A program made the position numbers and the translations under genes. Of a DNA stretch of 34,480 bases, positions 23,073 through 30,001 are shown one piece after another. Origin of the DNA: Clostridia bacterium (GTDB lineage Bacteria > Bacillota > Clostridia > Oscillospirales > Butyricicoccaceae); the NCBI GenBank assembly GCA_017441945.1, contig JAFSBG010000045.1, positions 1-34,480 of the forward strand, given 5' to 3'. A model generated the notes under the pieces. That model did not search any database and had not been told where the DNA came from. It saw only the letters and a program-made list of their open reading frames with translations. Within the stretch, counting starts at the first letter, position 1. Every line of letters starts with the position of its first letter.

Positions 23073-24658
23073 TGAAACGCAATATTTCTATTCTTTTAGC
23101 TCTCGTTATCTGCGTAACTCCTCTGCTTTCTGCCTGCCACGGCTCAGTCGGAATGGCGGGATTTGAAGTGCCTGAAAACTTCGATATGAGCAAGAATTAC
23201 GAGATTACTTTCTGGGCGAAAAACGATACAAACAAGCTGCAGACAAATATTTACGAAAAGGCTATCGCCGATTTTCAGGCGCTTTACCCTAATATCAAGG
23301 TAAATCTCCGCCTTTACACCGATTACGGACGCATTTACAACGATGTTATCACAAATATCGCCACAAATACCACACCGAATGTGTGCATAACTTATCCTGA
23401 CCATATTGCAACTTATATGACAGGCGCAAATACTGTCGTGCCGCTTGACACCCTCTTTGCCGATGAAAAATACGGCTTGGGCGGCAGTGAGCTGCTTTTC
23501 GATGGCCCGACTTATGAGGAAATGGTGCCGAAATTCCTTGAGGAATGTAAAATCGGCGGCACGCACTATGCCATTCCTTATATGCGCTCGACAGAAGCCT
23601 GCTATATCAATGTGACATATCTTAACGAGATGGGCTATGAATTGCCTGACGAGCTGACATGGGATTTTGTATGGGAGGTTGCCGACAAGGCGGCTGAAAA
23701 GAATGATGACGGCACATATAAGGTCAACGGTCAGCAGGTCATGATTCCGTTTATCTATAAGTCGACCGACAATATGATGATTCAGATGCTCAAGCAGAAG
23801 GGTGCTGAATACTCCACAGATGCGGGCGAAATCGGCATTTTCAACGATACCACAAAGGAATTGCTCTATGGCATCGCCGACCATGTAAAGAAGGGCGCAT
23901 TCTCCACTTTTAAGATTTCCAGTTATCCTGCAAACTTCCTCAATGCCGGTCAGTGTATTTTTGCCATCGACTCGACAGCAGGCGCAACATGGATGGGCTC
24001 TCACGCTCCGCTTTCCGATATTGCCGAGGACAAATTCGTCGAGTTTGAAACGGCTGTAAGAACTATCCCTCAGTTTGACACGGAAAACCCACAGATGATT
24101 TCGCAGGGACCTTCCATGTGTATTTTCAATAAGGAGGACGAGGGCGAAGTTCTCGCTTCATGGCTTTTCGCTCAGTATATGCTGACAAATGAGGTGCAGG
24201 TTGCCTACGCCGGTACAGAAGGCTATGTGCCTGTAACTCTCAAGGCTCAGAAGTCGGATGAATATCTCGATTATCTCTCCCGCGAGGGCGAGGACAATGA
24301 ACATTATTATGATATCAAGCTCAAGGCGACAAAGCTGCTCATTGAAAATACTGAAAATACATTCGTAACCCCTGTTTTCAACGGCTCGGCTTCCCTGCGT
24401 GATGCGGCAGGCTCGATGATTGAAAGTGTCACCAAGTCGATTCGCCGTAAGCAGACTGTCGACGAGGAGTATATGGTCAAATTGTATGATGATACCAATT
24501 CCCTTTACCGCCTCGACCAGATAGAGAGAGTTTCGGGCGGAAACGAGGATTTAGGACCATTGCCGACAACAAGTAAGCTGTTACTCGGCGGACTGGGTTT
24601 TGTATGGGTATGCATAGGGGCTTATGTTGTAAAAGATAAGATGAAGAAGAAAAATTAA
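23069..24658 (+). CDS. Sugar-type ABC binding lipoprotein with C-terminal membrane anchor
   Basis: 529 residues. A signal peptide ends in the lipobox LLSAC, with C23 as the lipidated residue. The body is a family 1 extracellular binding protein (EITFWAKNDTN, FQALYPNIKVNLRLYTDYG, a hinge region GTHYAIPYMRSTEACYIN). It captures substrate outside the membrane for the two permeases. Unusually it also ends in a hydrophobic helix (about 503-521, LLLGGLGFVWVCIGAYVV) and a KDKMKKKN tail, so it may be anchored at both ends. The start overlaps the permease stop by four bases. It is longer than the typical 420-450 residues of the family. A terminator follows. Confidence 0.93.
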   Translation: MMKRNISILLALVICVTPLLSACHGSVGMAGFEVPENFDMSKNYEITFWAKNDTNKLQTNIYEKAIADFQALYPNIKVNLRLYTDYGRIYNDVITNIATNTTPNVCITYPDHIATYMTGANTVVPLDTLFADEKYGLGGSELLFDGPTYEEMVPKFLEECKIGGTHYAIPYMRSTEACYINVTYLNEMGYELPDELTWDFVWEVADKAAEKNDDGTYKVNGQQVMIPFIYKSTDNMMIQMLKQKGAEYSTDAGEIGIFNDTTKELLYGIADHVKKGAFSTFKISSYPANFLNAGQCIFAIDSTAGATWMGSHAPLSDIAEDKFVEFETAVRTIPQFDTENPQMISQGPSMCIFNKEDEGEVLASWLFAQYMLTNEVQVAYAGTEGYVPVTLKAQKSDEYLDYLSREGEDNEHYYDIKLKATKLLIENTENTFVTPVFNGSASLRDAAGSMIESVTKSIRRKQTVDEEYMVKLYDDTNSLYRLDQIERVSGGNEDLGPLPTTSKLLLGGLGFVWVCIGAYVVKDKMKKKN

Positions 24659-24660
24659 AG

Positions 24661-24690
24661 GAAAAAGCGGTCAGAAATGACCGCTTTTTT
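24661..24690 (+). terminator. Rho-independent terminator of the ABC operon
   Basis: GCGGTCA-gaaa-TGACCGC followed by T6, starting a few bases after the stop codon. Confidence 0.93.
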
Positions 24691-24718
24691 GATGAAGTGG
24701 CATGCGCCATGAATATTT

Positions 24719-24743
24719 GTAGGGGCGAGCATTGCTCGTCCGG
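24719..24743 (+). repeat. Family A REP variant
   Basis: GTAGGGGCGAGCATTGCTCG followed by TCCGG, as at 13851. Confidence 0.65.
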
Positions 24744-24809
24744 TTACAGTTTACAATTGAAAATTGACAGTTGACAGTTAAGGTGTGATGAATCACATTT
24801 GGTAATGGC

Positions 24810-24835
24810 GGAACGTCGTGGGCGCCGTTCCCTAC
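24810..24835 (-). repeat. Family C REP
   Basis: GGAACGTCGTGGGCGCCGTT then CCCTAC; inverted relative to GTAG. GGAACG pairs with CGTTCC. Confidence 0.65.
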
Positions 24836-24858
24836 AAATTGTCCACAAAAGAACGGCT

Positions 24859-24885
24859 GTAGGGGCGGGTTTCCATGCCCGCCCG
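24859..24885 (+). repeat. Family A REP
   Basis: GTAG plus GGGCGGG-tttccatg-CCCGCCC. It lies 24 bp after an inverted family C copy. Confidence 0.8.
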
Positions 24886-24949
24886 TGGGAGTAAGTGAAG
24901 AATGAATAGTGAATAACTGAGGTGTGACTTTGTCACATTTGATAGGTTT

Positions 24950-24996
24950 CTCTCCCTCCGACGGCTTCGCCGCCACCTCCCTCGTCAGAGGGAGGC
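24950..24996 (+). repeat. Family B repeat
   Basis: CTCTCCCTCCGAC, hairpin GGCTTCGCC, GCCACCTCCCTCGTCAGAGG, GAGGC. Preceded by the TGTGACTTTGTCACA hairpin (24923-24937). Confidence 0.72.
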
Positions 24997-25046
24997 GAGG
25001 GCTTTTGCGGTAATTCACCACATCACTGTCAACCTTTTAACAATTC

Positions 25047-25074
25047 TTGATTTATTTTTAAAAAGGTGTATAAT
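25047..25074 (+). promoter_or_regulatory. Predicted promoter of the lipoprotein gene
   Basis: TTGATT (25047-25052), 16 bp, TATAAT (25069-25074); about 85 bp before the ATG. Confidence 0.7.
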
Positions 25075-25159
25075 ATCTCTTGGTTATGAAAATAGCCGTA
25101 AAAAACATATCAGTAACCTTGATATAAAGGGTACTCAAAGAAAAAAGGAGAAAATGAAA

Positions 25160-25975
25160 ATGAAGAAGTTTATTGCAATGACACTTGCTCTTGTAATGAT
25201 GCTCGCTATGTTTGCTGGCTGCTCTTCCAAGGAAGAAACAACAACAGCTGCAACAGAAGCTCCAACAACAGCAGCAACTGAAGCTCCAACAACAGCAGCT
25301 ACAGAAGCTCCAACAGAAGCACCTGCTGACATCCACGCTAAGGGCGAAGGCGTTATGACTTACGAAGAATACGCAGCAGCTGAACTCGACAGCGAAGTTG
25401 TTATCGAAGCTTTCGTACAGGGCAAGCAGTCCTGGTGGGAAGACAAGGCTACAGTATATCTCCAGGACAAGGACGGCGCTTATTTCGTATACGAAATGGC
25501 TTGCTCCGAAGAAGACTATGCTAAGATTCCTACAGGCACAAAGATCAAGGTAACAGGCTACAAGGCTGAATGGTCCGGCGAAGTTGAAATCGTTGACGCT
25601 ACATTCGAAATCCTCGAAGGCGAATACATTGCTGAAGCAACAGACGTTACAGCTCTTCTCGGCAAGGATGAACTCATCGAAAAGCAGAATATGTTCGTTT
25701 CCTTCAAGGGTATGACAGTTGAAGCTTCCGAAGGCGATGCTCCATTCCTCTACAAGTGGGATGGCTCCGGTCAGGAAGGCGACGATATCTACTTCAACGT
25801 TTCCATCGATGGCCAGACATATAACTTCACAATCGAATCCTACCTCACAGACTCCTCCACAGACGTTTACAAGGCTGCTCAGGGTCTCAAGGTTGGCGAT
25901 GTTATCGACATGGAAGGCTTCCTCTACTGGTACGAAGGTGTTAACCCACACATCACATCTATCACAGTTAAGTAA
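25160..25975 (+). CDS. Secreted lipoprotein with Thr/Ala/Glu/Pro linker
   Basis: 271 residues. A signal peptide ends in the lipobox FAGC (C21). Residues 25-55 are a low-complexity linker built from repeats of TTAATEAP. The rest looks like two beta-rich OB-like modules (VVIEAFVQGKQSWWEDKATV..., FEIL; then FVSFKGMTVEAS..., ITSITVK); the KIKVTGYKAEWSGEVEI part is typical of an OB barrel. The function is unknown. AAAGGAG lies nine bases before the ATG at 25160 and only three before another at 25154. Codon use is extremely biased (GCT, ACA, GAA, CTC, ATC), like amidohydrolase copies 2-4, which suggests an abundant surface protein. Confidence 0.85.
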   Translation: MKKFIAMTLALVMMLAMFAGCSSKEETTTAATEAPTTAATEAPTTAATEAPTEAPADIHAKGEGVMTYEEYAAAELDSEVVIEAFVQGKQSWWEDKATVYLQDKDGAYFVYEMACSEEDYAKIPTGTKIKVTGYKAEWSGEVEIVDATFEILEGEYIAEATDVTALLGKDELIEKQNMFVSFKGMTVEASEGDAPFLYKWDGSGQEGDDIYFNVSIDGQTYNFTIESYLTDSSTDVYKAAQGLKVGDVIDMEGFLYWYEGVNPHITSITVK

Positions 25976-25992
25976 TTAAAAAATAATTTTAC

Positions 25993-26020
25993 AAAGACCG
26001 TCCACAAGGGCGGTCTTTTG
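25993..26020 (+). terminator. Rho-independent terminator
   Basis: AAAGACCGTCC-acaa-GGGCGGTCTTT, a variant of the recurrent stem with compensating changes. Confidence 0.9.
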
Positions 26021-26022
26021 TG

Positions 26023-26052
26023 TTATAATATCTGCAAAGGCAGATATTATAA
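26023..26052. repeat. Perfect 13-bp inverted repeat containing TATAAT
   Basis: TTATAATATCTGC-aaag-GCAGATATTATAA, directly after the terminator. It could be a cruciform, a protein-binding site or a weak bidirectional -10 region. Confidence 0.7.
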
Positions 26053-26110
26053 TGAATTGCGCCTGTGATGCAACATTAAGGTGTGAACTTCGTTCACGAA
26101 TTAAATAAAC

Positions 26111-26135
26111 GGTGCGTCGAGGGCGCCGCACCCTA
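26111..26135 (-). repeat. Family C REP
   Basis: GGTGCGTCGAGGGCGCCGCA then CCCTAC, inverted relative to GTAG; GGTGCG pairs with CGCACC. A hairpin GTGAAC-ttc-GTTCAC precedes it. Confidence 0.65.
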
Positions 26136-26149
26136 CAACTGCACCTCTT

Positions 26150-26199
26150 GCCTCCCTCTGACGAGGGAGGTGGCTGCCGTCAGGCAGACGGAGGGAGAG
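26150..26199 (-). repeat. Family B repeat, inverted
   Basis: GCCTCCCTCTGACGAGGGAG, GTGGC, hairpin TGCCGTCAGGCA, GACGGAGGGAGAG. Confidence 0.72.
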
Positions 26200-26253
26200 A
26201 AACCTATCCAATGCGCCGCAGGCACCACACTTCTTCACTTATAATTTATTCTG

Positions 26254-26277
26254 CGGACGACCAATGGTCGCCCCTAC
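26254..26277 (-). repeat. Family A REP variant
   Basis: CGGACGACCAATGGTCGCCC then CTAC. The inner palindrome is GACCA-TGGTC. Confidence 0.65.
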
Positions 26278-26301
26278 AGTTTGTGTTTTGTGGACTACTT
26301 T

Positions 26302-26328
26302 GTAGGGGCAGGTCTCCACGCCCGCCCG
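26302..26328 (+). repeat. Family A REP
   Basis: GTAG plus GGGCAGGTCTCCACGCCCGC then CC. It is followed by CACGGCACGCCGTGTCCC, which is shared with the copy at 27904. Confidence 0.72.
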
Positions 26329-26426
26329 CGGACACGGCACGCCGTGTCCCTACGAGATTGTGCGAATGGGGTGGAGATTCTTCACTTTTCACTTTTACTT
26401 ATAACTTTAATTTAAAGGAGAATGGT

Positions 26427-27767
26427 ATGAAAAAGAAACTCATTTCAATGCTTCTCGTTATGGCTATGCTTGTGCCGATGATGGCAGCCATGATGCCTGC
26501 CAAGGCAGCCGCACCTGCAAGAACGCCTATCCGCAGTCCTCAGTGGCATGTTGCGGCAATGGTAATTGATATCGTAGAGCAGACGGGAGCGAAGAATTAC
26601 ACAAGCGACCGCGACCGTATACAGGCTGTCTACGACTGGATTATCAAAAACTGTAAGCGTTCGGGCTCGGCGGATAAATATTACGTTGACCTTGATGACC
26701 TTGAAGCACGCGCGGATGAGATAATAGAGATGCTCCAGTCCGACCTTGACAACGGCAGAGCGGCTATGCGTGATGACCTTAACTATCCGCTTCACGGCGA
26801 TTATACTACAAATTATTATCTCGACCATTTCGGCGGAGAAATGGCGGTTTTCCGCGTGGGCAACTGTCTCCACTATGCCTGCCTGCTGACACTCTGCCTC
26901 GGTGAGCTTGGCTATACTTCCTATGTAATTCCCGGTGAGCTTATTTCGGGTGGTCAGGAGCTTGAGCACAAGTGGAATATGCTTATTCTGGATGGTAAGC
27001 CATATTATCTCGATATCCGCACAGACCATGCAAGCTATGAAAGCCGCGGAAAGATAAGCCATAAGTATTTCATGGTGGAAAGCTTCAATGAGTTCAGCAA
27101 AAATCATAAGGAATGGAACTCGATGCTCAAGCAGTTCCTTATCAATGAATATAATTACGGACGTCATCCGTATTACTATAACGGCATGGATTATTCCTCT
27201 CTGCCAAATGATAAGTGGGAGAAAAACTCCCCTTGGGCGGACAAATATCTCTATCAGGCTCTTGAGGAAGAGCTGATTCCAAAGGTGATGCAGTATAAAG
27301 ATTTTACTCAAAACATCACTCGTGAGGAATTTGCCGCCCTTGCGGTAACTCTTTACGAAAAGCAGAGCGGCAAAACTGCCGAAGTTGCCCCTGTAAATCC
27401 GTTTAACGATACGACTTCCGAAGACGTGCTCAAGGCTTATAACCTCGGCATCGTCAAGGGCGTCGCCCTCGACCATTTTGCACCGACTGCCCCTCTCACA
27501 CGCGAGCAGGCGGCAACTATGCTGGGCAGAGTCCATGAATTGATTAAAAAGGGCAAAGTCGGCGACGGAAGCGGGCTCGATACATCAGGTGCAACTGCAT
27601 TTACAGACGATAATTTGATCGGCGGCTATGCTGTGCCTTATGTGTATTTTATGAATGCCAATAAGATTCTCGAAGGCGTGGGCAACGGCAGCTTCAACCC
27701 GCTGGGCAATACAACCCGTGAATCGGCTGTTAAGATTGCCGTAACCATGTGGACAAATCTGAAATAA
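26427..27767 (+). CDS. Secreted transglutaminase-like protein with C-terminal SLH repeats
   Basis: 446 residues. A signal peptide (about 1-27, ending PAKAAA) sends it out of the cell. Residues 45-230 form a transglutaminase-like domain with the triad C147 (VGNCLHYA), H181 (LEHKWNML) and D196 (YYLDIRTD). Residues 290-446 hold two S-layer-homology repeats (ITREEFAALAVTLYE, LTREQAATMLGRV) and part of a third (TTRESAVKIAV), which should bind it to secondary cell-wall polymer. It may be a protease or cross-linking enzyme acting at the cell surface. The frame opens at 26112 through repeats, but AAAGGAG seven bases before the ATG at 26427 and the signal peptide fix the start. Confidence 0.92.
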   Translation: MKKKLISMLLVMAMLVPMMAAMMPAKAAAPARTPIRSPQWHVAAMVIDIVEQTGAKNYTSDRDRIQAVYDWIIKNCKRSGSADKYYVDLDDLEARADEIIEMLQSDLDNGRAAMRDDLNYPLHGDYTTNYYLDHFGGEMAVFRVGNCLHYACLLTLCLGELGYTSYVIPGELISGGQELEHKWNMLILDGKPYYLDIRTDHASYESRGKISHKYFMVESFNEFSKNHKEWNSMLKQFLINEYNYGRHPYYYNGMDYSSLPNDKWEKNSPWADKYLYQALEEELIPKVMQYKDFTQNITREEFAALAVTLYEKQSGKTAEVAPVNPFNDTTSEDVLKAYNLGIVKGVALDHFAPTAPLTREQAATMLGRVHELIKKGKVGDGSGLDTSGATAFTDDNLIGGYAVPYVYFMNANKILEGVGNGSFNPLGNTTRESAVKIAVTMWTNLK

Positions 27768-27774
27768 TAGCAGG

Positions 27775-27803
27775 AAAGACCATCCGAAAGGGTGGTCTTT
27801 TTT
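27775..27803 (+). terminator. Rho-independent terminator
   Basis: AAAGACCATCC-gaaa-GGGTGGTCTTT, then more T. It begins a few bases after the stop codon. Confidence 0.92.
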
Positions 27804-27866
27804 AGCTGATAACTGAAAACGGAGAGTTGACAGTTGAGGTGTTGCTCCGCAACTGATTAAATAAGC

Positions 27867-27892
27867 GGAATGTCGAGGACGCCATTCCCTAC
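27867..27892 (-). repeat. Family C REP
   Basis: GGAATGTCGAGGACGCCATT then CCCTAC; almost the exact inverse of the copy at 6523. Hairpin GTTGC-tcc-GCAAC lies just before. Confidence 0.68.
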
Positions 27893-27903
27893 AACGATAC
27901 AAT

Positions 27904-27930
27904 GTAGGGGCGGGTCTCTGTGCCCGCCCG
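27904..27930 (+). repeat. Family A REP
   Basis: GTAG plus GGGCGGG-tctctgtg-CCCGCCC, followed by CACGGCACGCCGTGTCCC as at 26302. Confidence 0.75.
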
Positions 27931-27979
27931 CGGTCACGGCACGCCGTGTCCCTGCGAGATTGTGCAAATGGTGCGGAAA

Positions 27980-28033
27980 GATCCTTCACATTCGTTCAGG
28001 ATGACATTGTAGGGGTGACCATTGGTCGTCCGC
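27980..28033 (+). repeat. Family K repeat followed by family A variant
   Basis: GATCCTTCACATTCGTTCAG then GATGACA (27980-28006), directly joined to GTAGGGGTGACCATTGGTCG (28009-28028). TGAC-gaa-GTCA and ATTCAT (28046-28062) follow, a family F unit. Confidence 0.65.
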
Positions 28034-28113
28034 CTATTTAATACGTGACGAAGTCAATTCATCTGATGTTATGCACAAACAACATAAAATTGCAAAAAAA
28101 TCGCAGAATTTTG

Positions 28114-28142
28114 TTGACATTGACCGCAATTTGGTATATCAT
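28114..28142 (+). promoter_or_regulatory. Near-consensus promoter of amidohydrolase copy 3
   Basis: TTGACA (28114-28119), 17 bp, TATCAT (28137-28142). TTGACATTGAC is shared with the copy 2 promoter. Confidence 0.75.
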
Positions 28143-28227
28143 TAAATTAGAGAACAAGGCGGGAATATTTTTCCACGCTTCTCACATATTATGTTTTGAA
28201 TCTATTGCAAAAGGAGATTTGATAACC

Positions 28228-29391
28228 ATGATTGCTATTATCAATGCTAAAATCGTAACAGTTACTAACGGCACAATCGAAAACGGCGTTCTTCTCGTTG
28301 AAGACGGCAAGATCGCCCATTACGGCGCTGATGTTGCAGTTCCGGAAGGTGCTGAAATTATAGATGCAAAGGGCGGCTGGCTCACACCTGGTTTCATCGA
28401 TGTACATACTCATATGTGCACATTCGGCGAACCTAACACAATGCCTGGTCTTCAGGGCGACGGCAATGAAGGCTCCTCCCCAATCACACCTGAAATCCGC
28501 GCTATCGAAGCTCTCAACCCACACGATATGTCTGTTGAAAAGGTTCGTAACGCAGGCTTTACAACTTGCTACACAGGTCCTGGCTCCGCTAACATCATCG
28601 GCGGTACAGGCGTTACATTCAAGCTCCGCGGCAACTCCCCTGAAGAAATGGAAATCCCAGGCCACCGTCATATGAAGATGGCTCTCGGCGAAAATCCAAA
28701 GCGCTTCTACGGCTCCAAGGGTATCGCTCCATGGACACGTATGGGCACAGGCGCTATGCTCCGCAAGCAGCTCCAGCTTGCTAAGAACTACTCCGATGAA
28801 CTCATCGAAGCAGAAAAGAACGGCACAGCTAAGCCAAAGTGGGATATGCAGCTCGAAGCTCTCGTTCCAGTAGTACGCGGCGAAATGAAGGCAAGAATCC
28901 ACGCTCACCGTGCTGACGATATTCTCACAGCTATCCGCATTGCTAAGGAATTCAACCTCGACTATTCCGTTGAACACTGCACAGAAGGCTATAAGATCGT
29001 TAAGGAACTCCAGGCTGCAAAGGTTGACGTTGTTGTAGGTCCTCTTATGATGGGTACTATGAAGATGGAAATCTGGGGCACAAAGCAGGAAACACCTGGC
29101 ATCCTCAATGAAGCTGGCATCAATGTAATGCTCACTCAGGATACAGGCTCCCAGACAGCTCTCCTCCCAATGTACATCGGCTTCTGCATGGCTCGCGGCC
29201 TTAAGGAACAGGATGCATTTGAAGGTATCACAATCCGCGCTGCTAAGTTCCTCGGCATCGGCGATCAGGTCGGTTCTATCGAAGTTGGCAAGGACGCTGA
29301 CATCGCTATCTTTGACGGCCATCCATTCTCTAACTTCACACTCTGTAAGCTTACAATGATCGATGGCGTTGTTTACAAGAACGAATTGTAA
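28228..29391 (+). CDS. Amidohydrolase-superfamily enzyme, copy 3 of 4
   Basis: 387 residues, same architecture as the genes at 7752 and 14388. The metal motifs are [26 protein letters not shown] and LTQDTGS; Q replaces A before the aspartate, and the D itself is kept. In the N-terminal half it is closest to copy 1 ([31 protein letters not shown]). In the second half it shares EQDAFEGITIRAAKFLGI with copies 2 and 4. AAAGGAG lies before the ATG at 28228; a longer open frame from 28045 contains the promoter and is rejected. Codons are strongly biased. A GC-rich terminator separates it from the RAYT gene. Confidence 0.92.
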   Translation: MIAIINAKIVTVTNGTIENGVLLVEDGKIAHYGADVAVPEGAEIIDAKGGWLTPGFIDVHTHMCTFGEPNTMPGLQGDGNEGSSPITPEIRAIEALNPHDMSVEKVRNAGFTTCYTGPGSANIIGGTGVTFKLRGNSPEEMEIPGHRHMKMALGENPKRFYGSKGIAPWTRMGTGAMLRKQLQLAKNYSDELIEAEKNGTAKPKWDMQLEALVPVVRGEMKARIHAHRADDILTAIRIAKEFNLDYSVEHCTEGYKIVKELQAAKVDVVVGPLMMGTMKMEIWGTKQETPGILNEAGINVMLTQDTGSQTALLPMYIGFCMARGLKEQDAFEGITIRAAKFLGIGDQVGSIEVGKDADIAIFDGHPFSNFTLCKLTMIDGVVYKNEL

Positions 29392-29456
29392 TTTAATATT
29401 TTAATTGGTTTTCATAATTTGACATTTTTTTCATAATTTTGGACTCCTTTCAAAGG

Positions 29457-29490
29457 AAACAGCGGCGACCGGTAGCCGCTGTTTTCTTTT
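29457..29490 (+). terminator. Rho-independent terminator of amidohydrolase copy 3
   Basis: AAACAGCGGC, an 8-nt loop, GCCGCTGTTT, then TCTTTT. Confidence 0.82.
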
Positions 29491-29510
29491 CCGGAGGGTG
29501 GTGGAATGAG

Positions 29511-29987
29511 ATGACATTACCGCAGAGAAAATCGCCAAGACTGAAAGACTTTGATTACAGCACAAACGGAAAGTATTTCGTCACAGTGTGTACCCACGAA
29601 AAAAAGAAAATATTATCCTCTATAGAATATGTAGGGGAGGGTCTCTGCGCCCTCCCGCAAATAAAGCTTACCGAAATCGGTGAAATTGTGGAAGAAAGCA
29701 TAAACTTTGTCGATAAAAATACCGAGGGTGTTGTAATTGAAAAGTATATCATAATGCCTAATCATATCCATCTGTTGATAGAACTTACGGCGGGCGGGCA
29801 TGGAAACCCGCCCCTACAGGATGTGGTTGGAAGAATTAAGTCTTATACGACATACAGATATGGCGGTAGGCTCTGGCAGCGTTCATATCACGACCATTGT
29901 GTGCGGTCGGAGGGAGATTATCTGAAAATCTGGACTTATATTGACAGCAATCACCAGAAATGGGATAAGGATTTATATTATATTTAA
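29511..29987 (+). CDS. RAYT: REP-associated tyrosine transposase (IS200-like, Y1 HUH family)
   Basis: 158 residues. The HUH metal motif is H85-I86-H87 in MPNHIHLL. The family signature continues with LWQRSYHDH and then VRSEGDYLKIWTYIDSNHQK, in which Y137 is my best candidate for the nucleophile (Y143 is the alternative). RAYTs cut and join single-stranded DNA at REP hairpins and are single-copy domesticated relatives of IS200 transposases. Two GTAG-type REP palindromes lie inside the gene in frame, encoding VGEGLCALP (residues 41-49) and GGHGNPPLQ (95-103). Both fall in loops, the second just after the HUH strand. The start at 29511 follows GGAGG at 29492. It ends 14 bases before the alkyltransferase ATG. 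Confidence 0.9.
   Translation: MTLPQRKSPRLKDFDYSTNGKYFVTVCTHEKKKILSSIEYVGEGLCALPQIKLTEIGEIVEESINFVDKNTEGVVIEKYIIMPNHIHLLIELTAGGHGNPPLQDVVGRIKSYTTYRYGGRLWQRSYHDHCVRSEGDYLKIWTYIDSNHQKWDKDLYYI
29631..29658 (+). repeat. REP palindrome inside the RAYT gene (A/D type)
   Basis: GTAG plus GGGAGGG-tctctgcg-CCCTCCC. It is read in frame as residues 41-49 of the transposase. The stem is the one used by family D. Confidence 0.8.
29791..29817 (-). repeat. Family A REP inside the RAYT gene, inverted
   Basis: CGGGCGGGCATGGAAACCCG then CCCCTAC, the exact reverse complement of the A core. Read in frame as residues 94-102 or so. Confidence 0.85.
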
Positions 29988-30001
29988 GGGAGGTTTCGTC
30001 T

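Noticed and set aside
26112-26426. Longer start for the transglutaminase-like protein
   Set aside because: The extension is translated B, C and A repeats; the signal peptide begins at 26427.
29439-29510. Upstream start for the RAYT gene
   Set aside because: It lies within the terminator of amidohydrolase copy 3; the family N-terminus begins at 29511.
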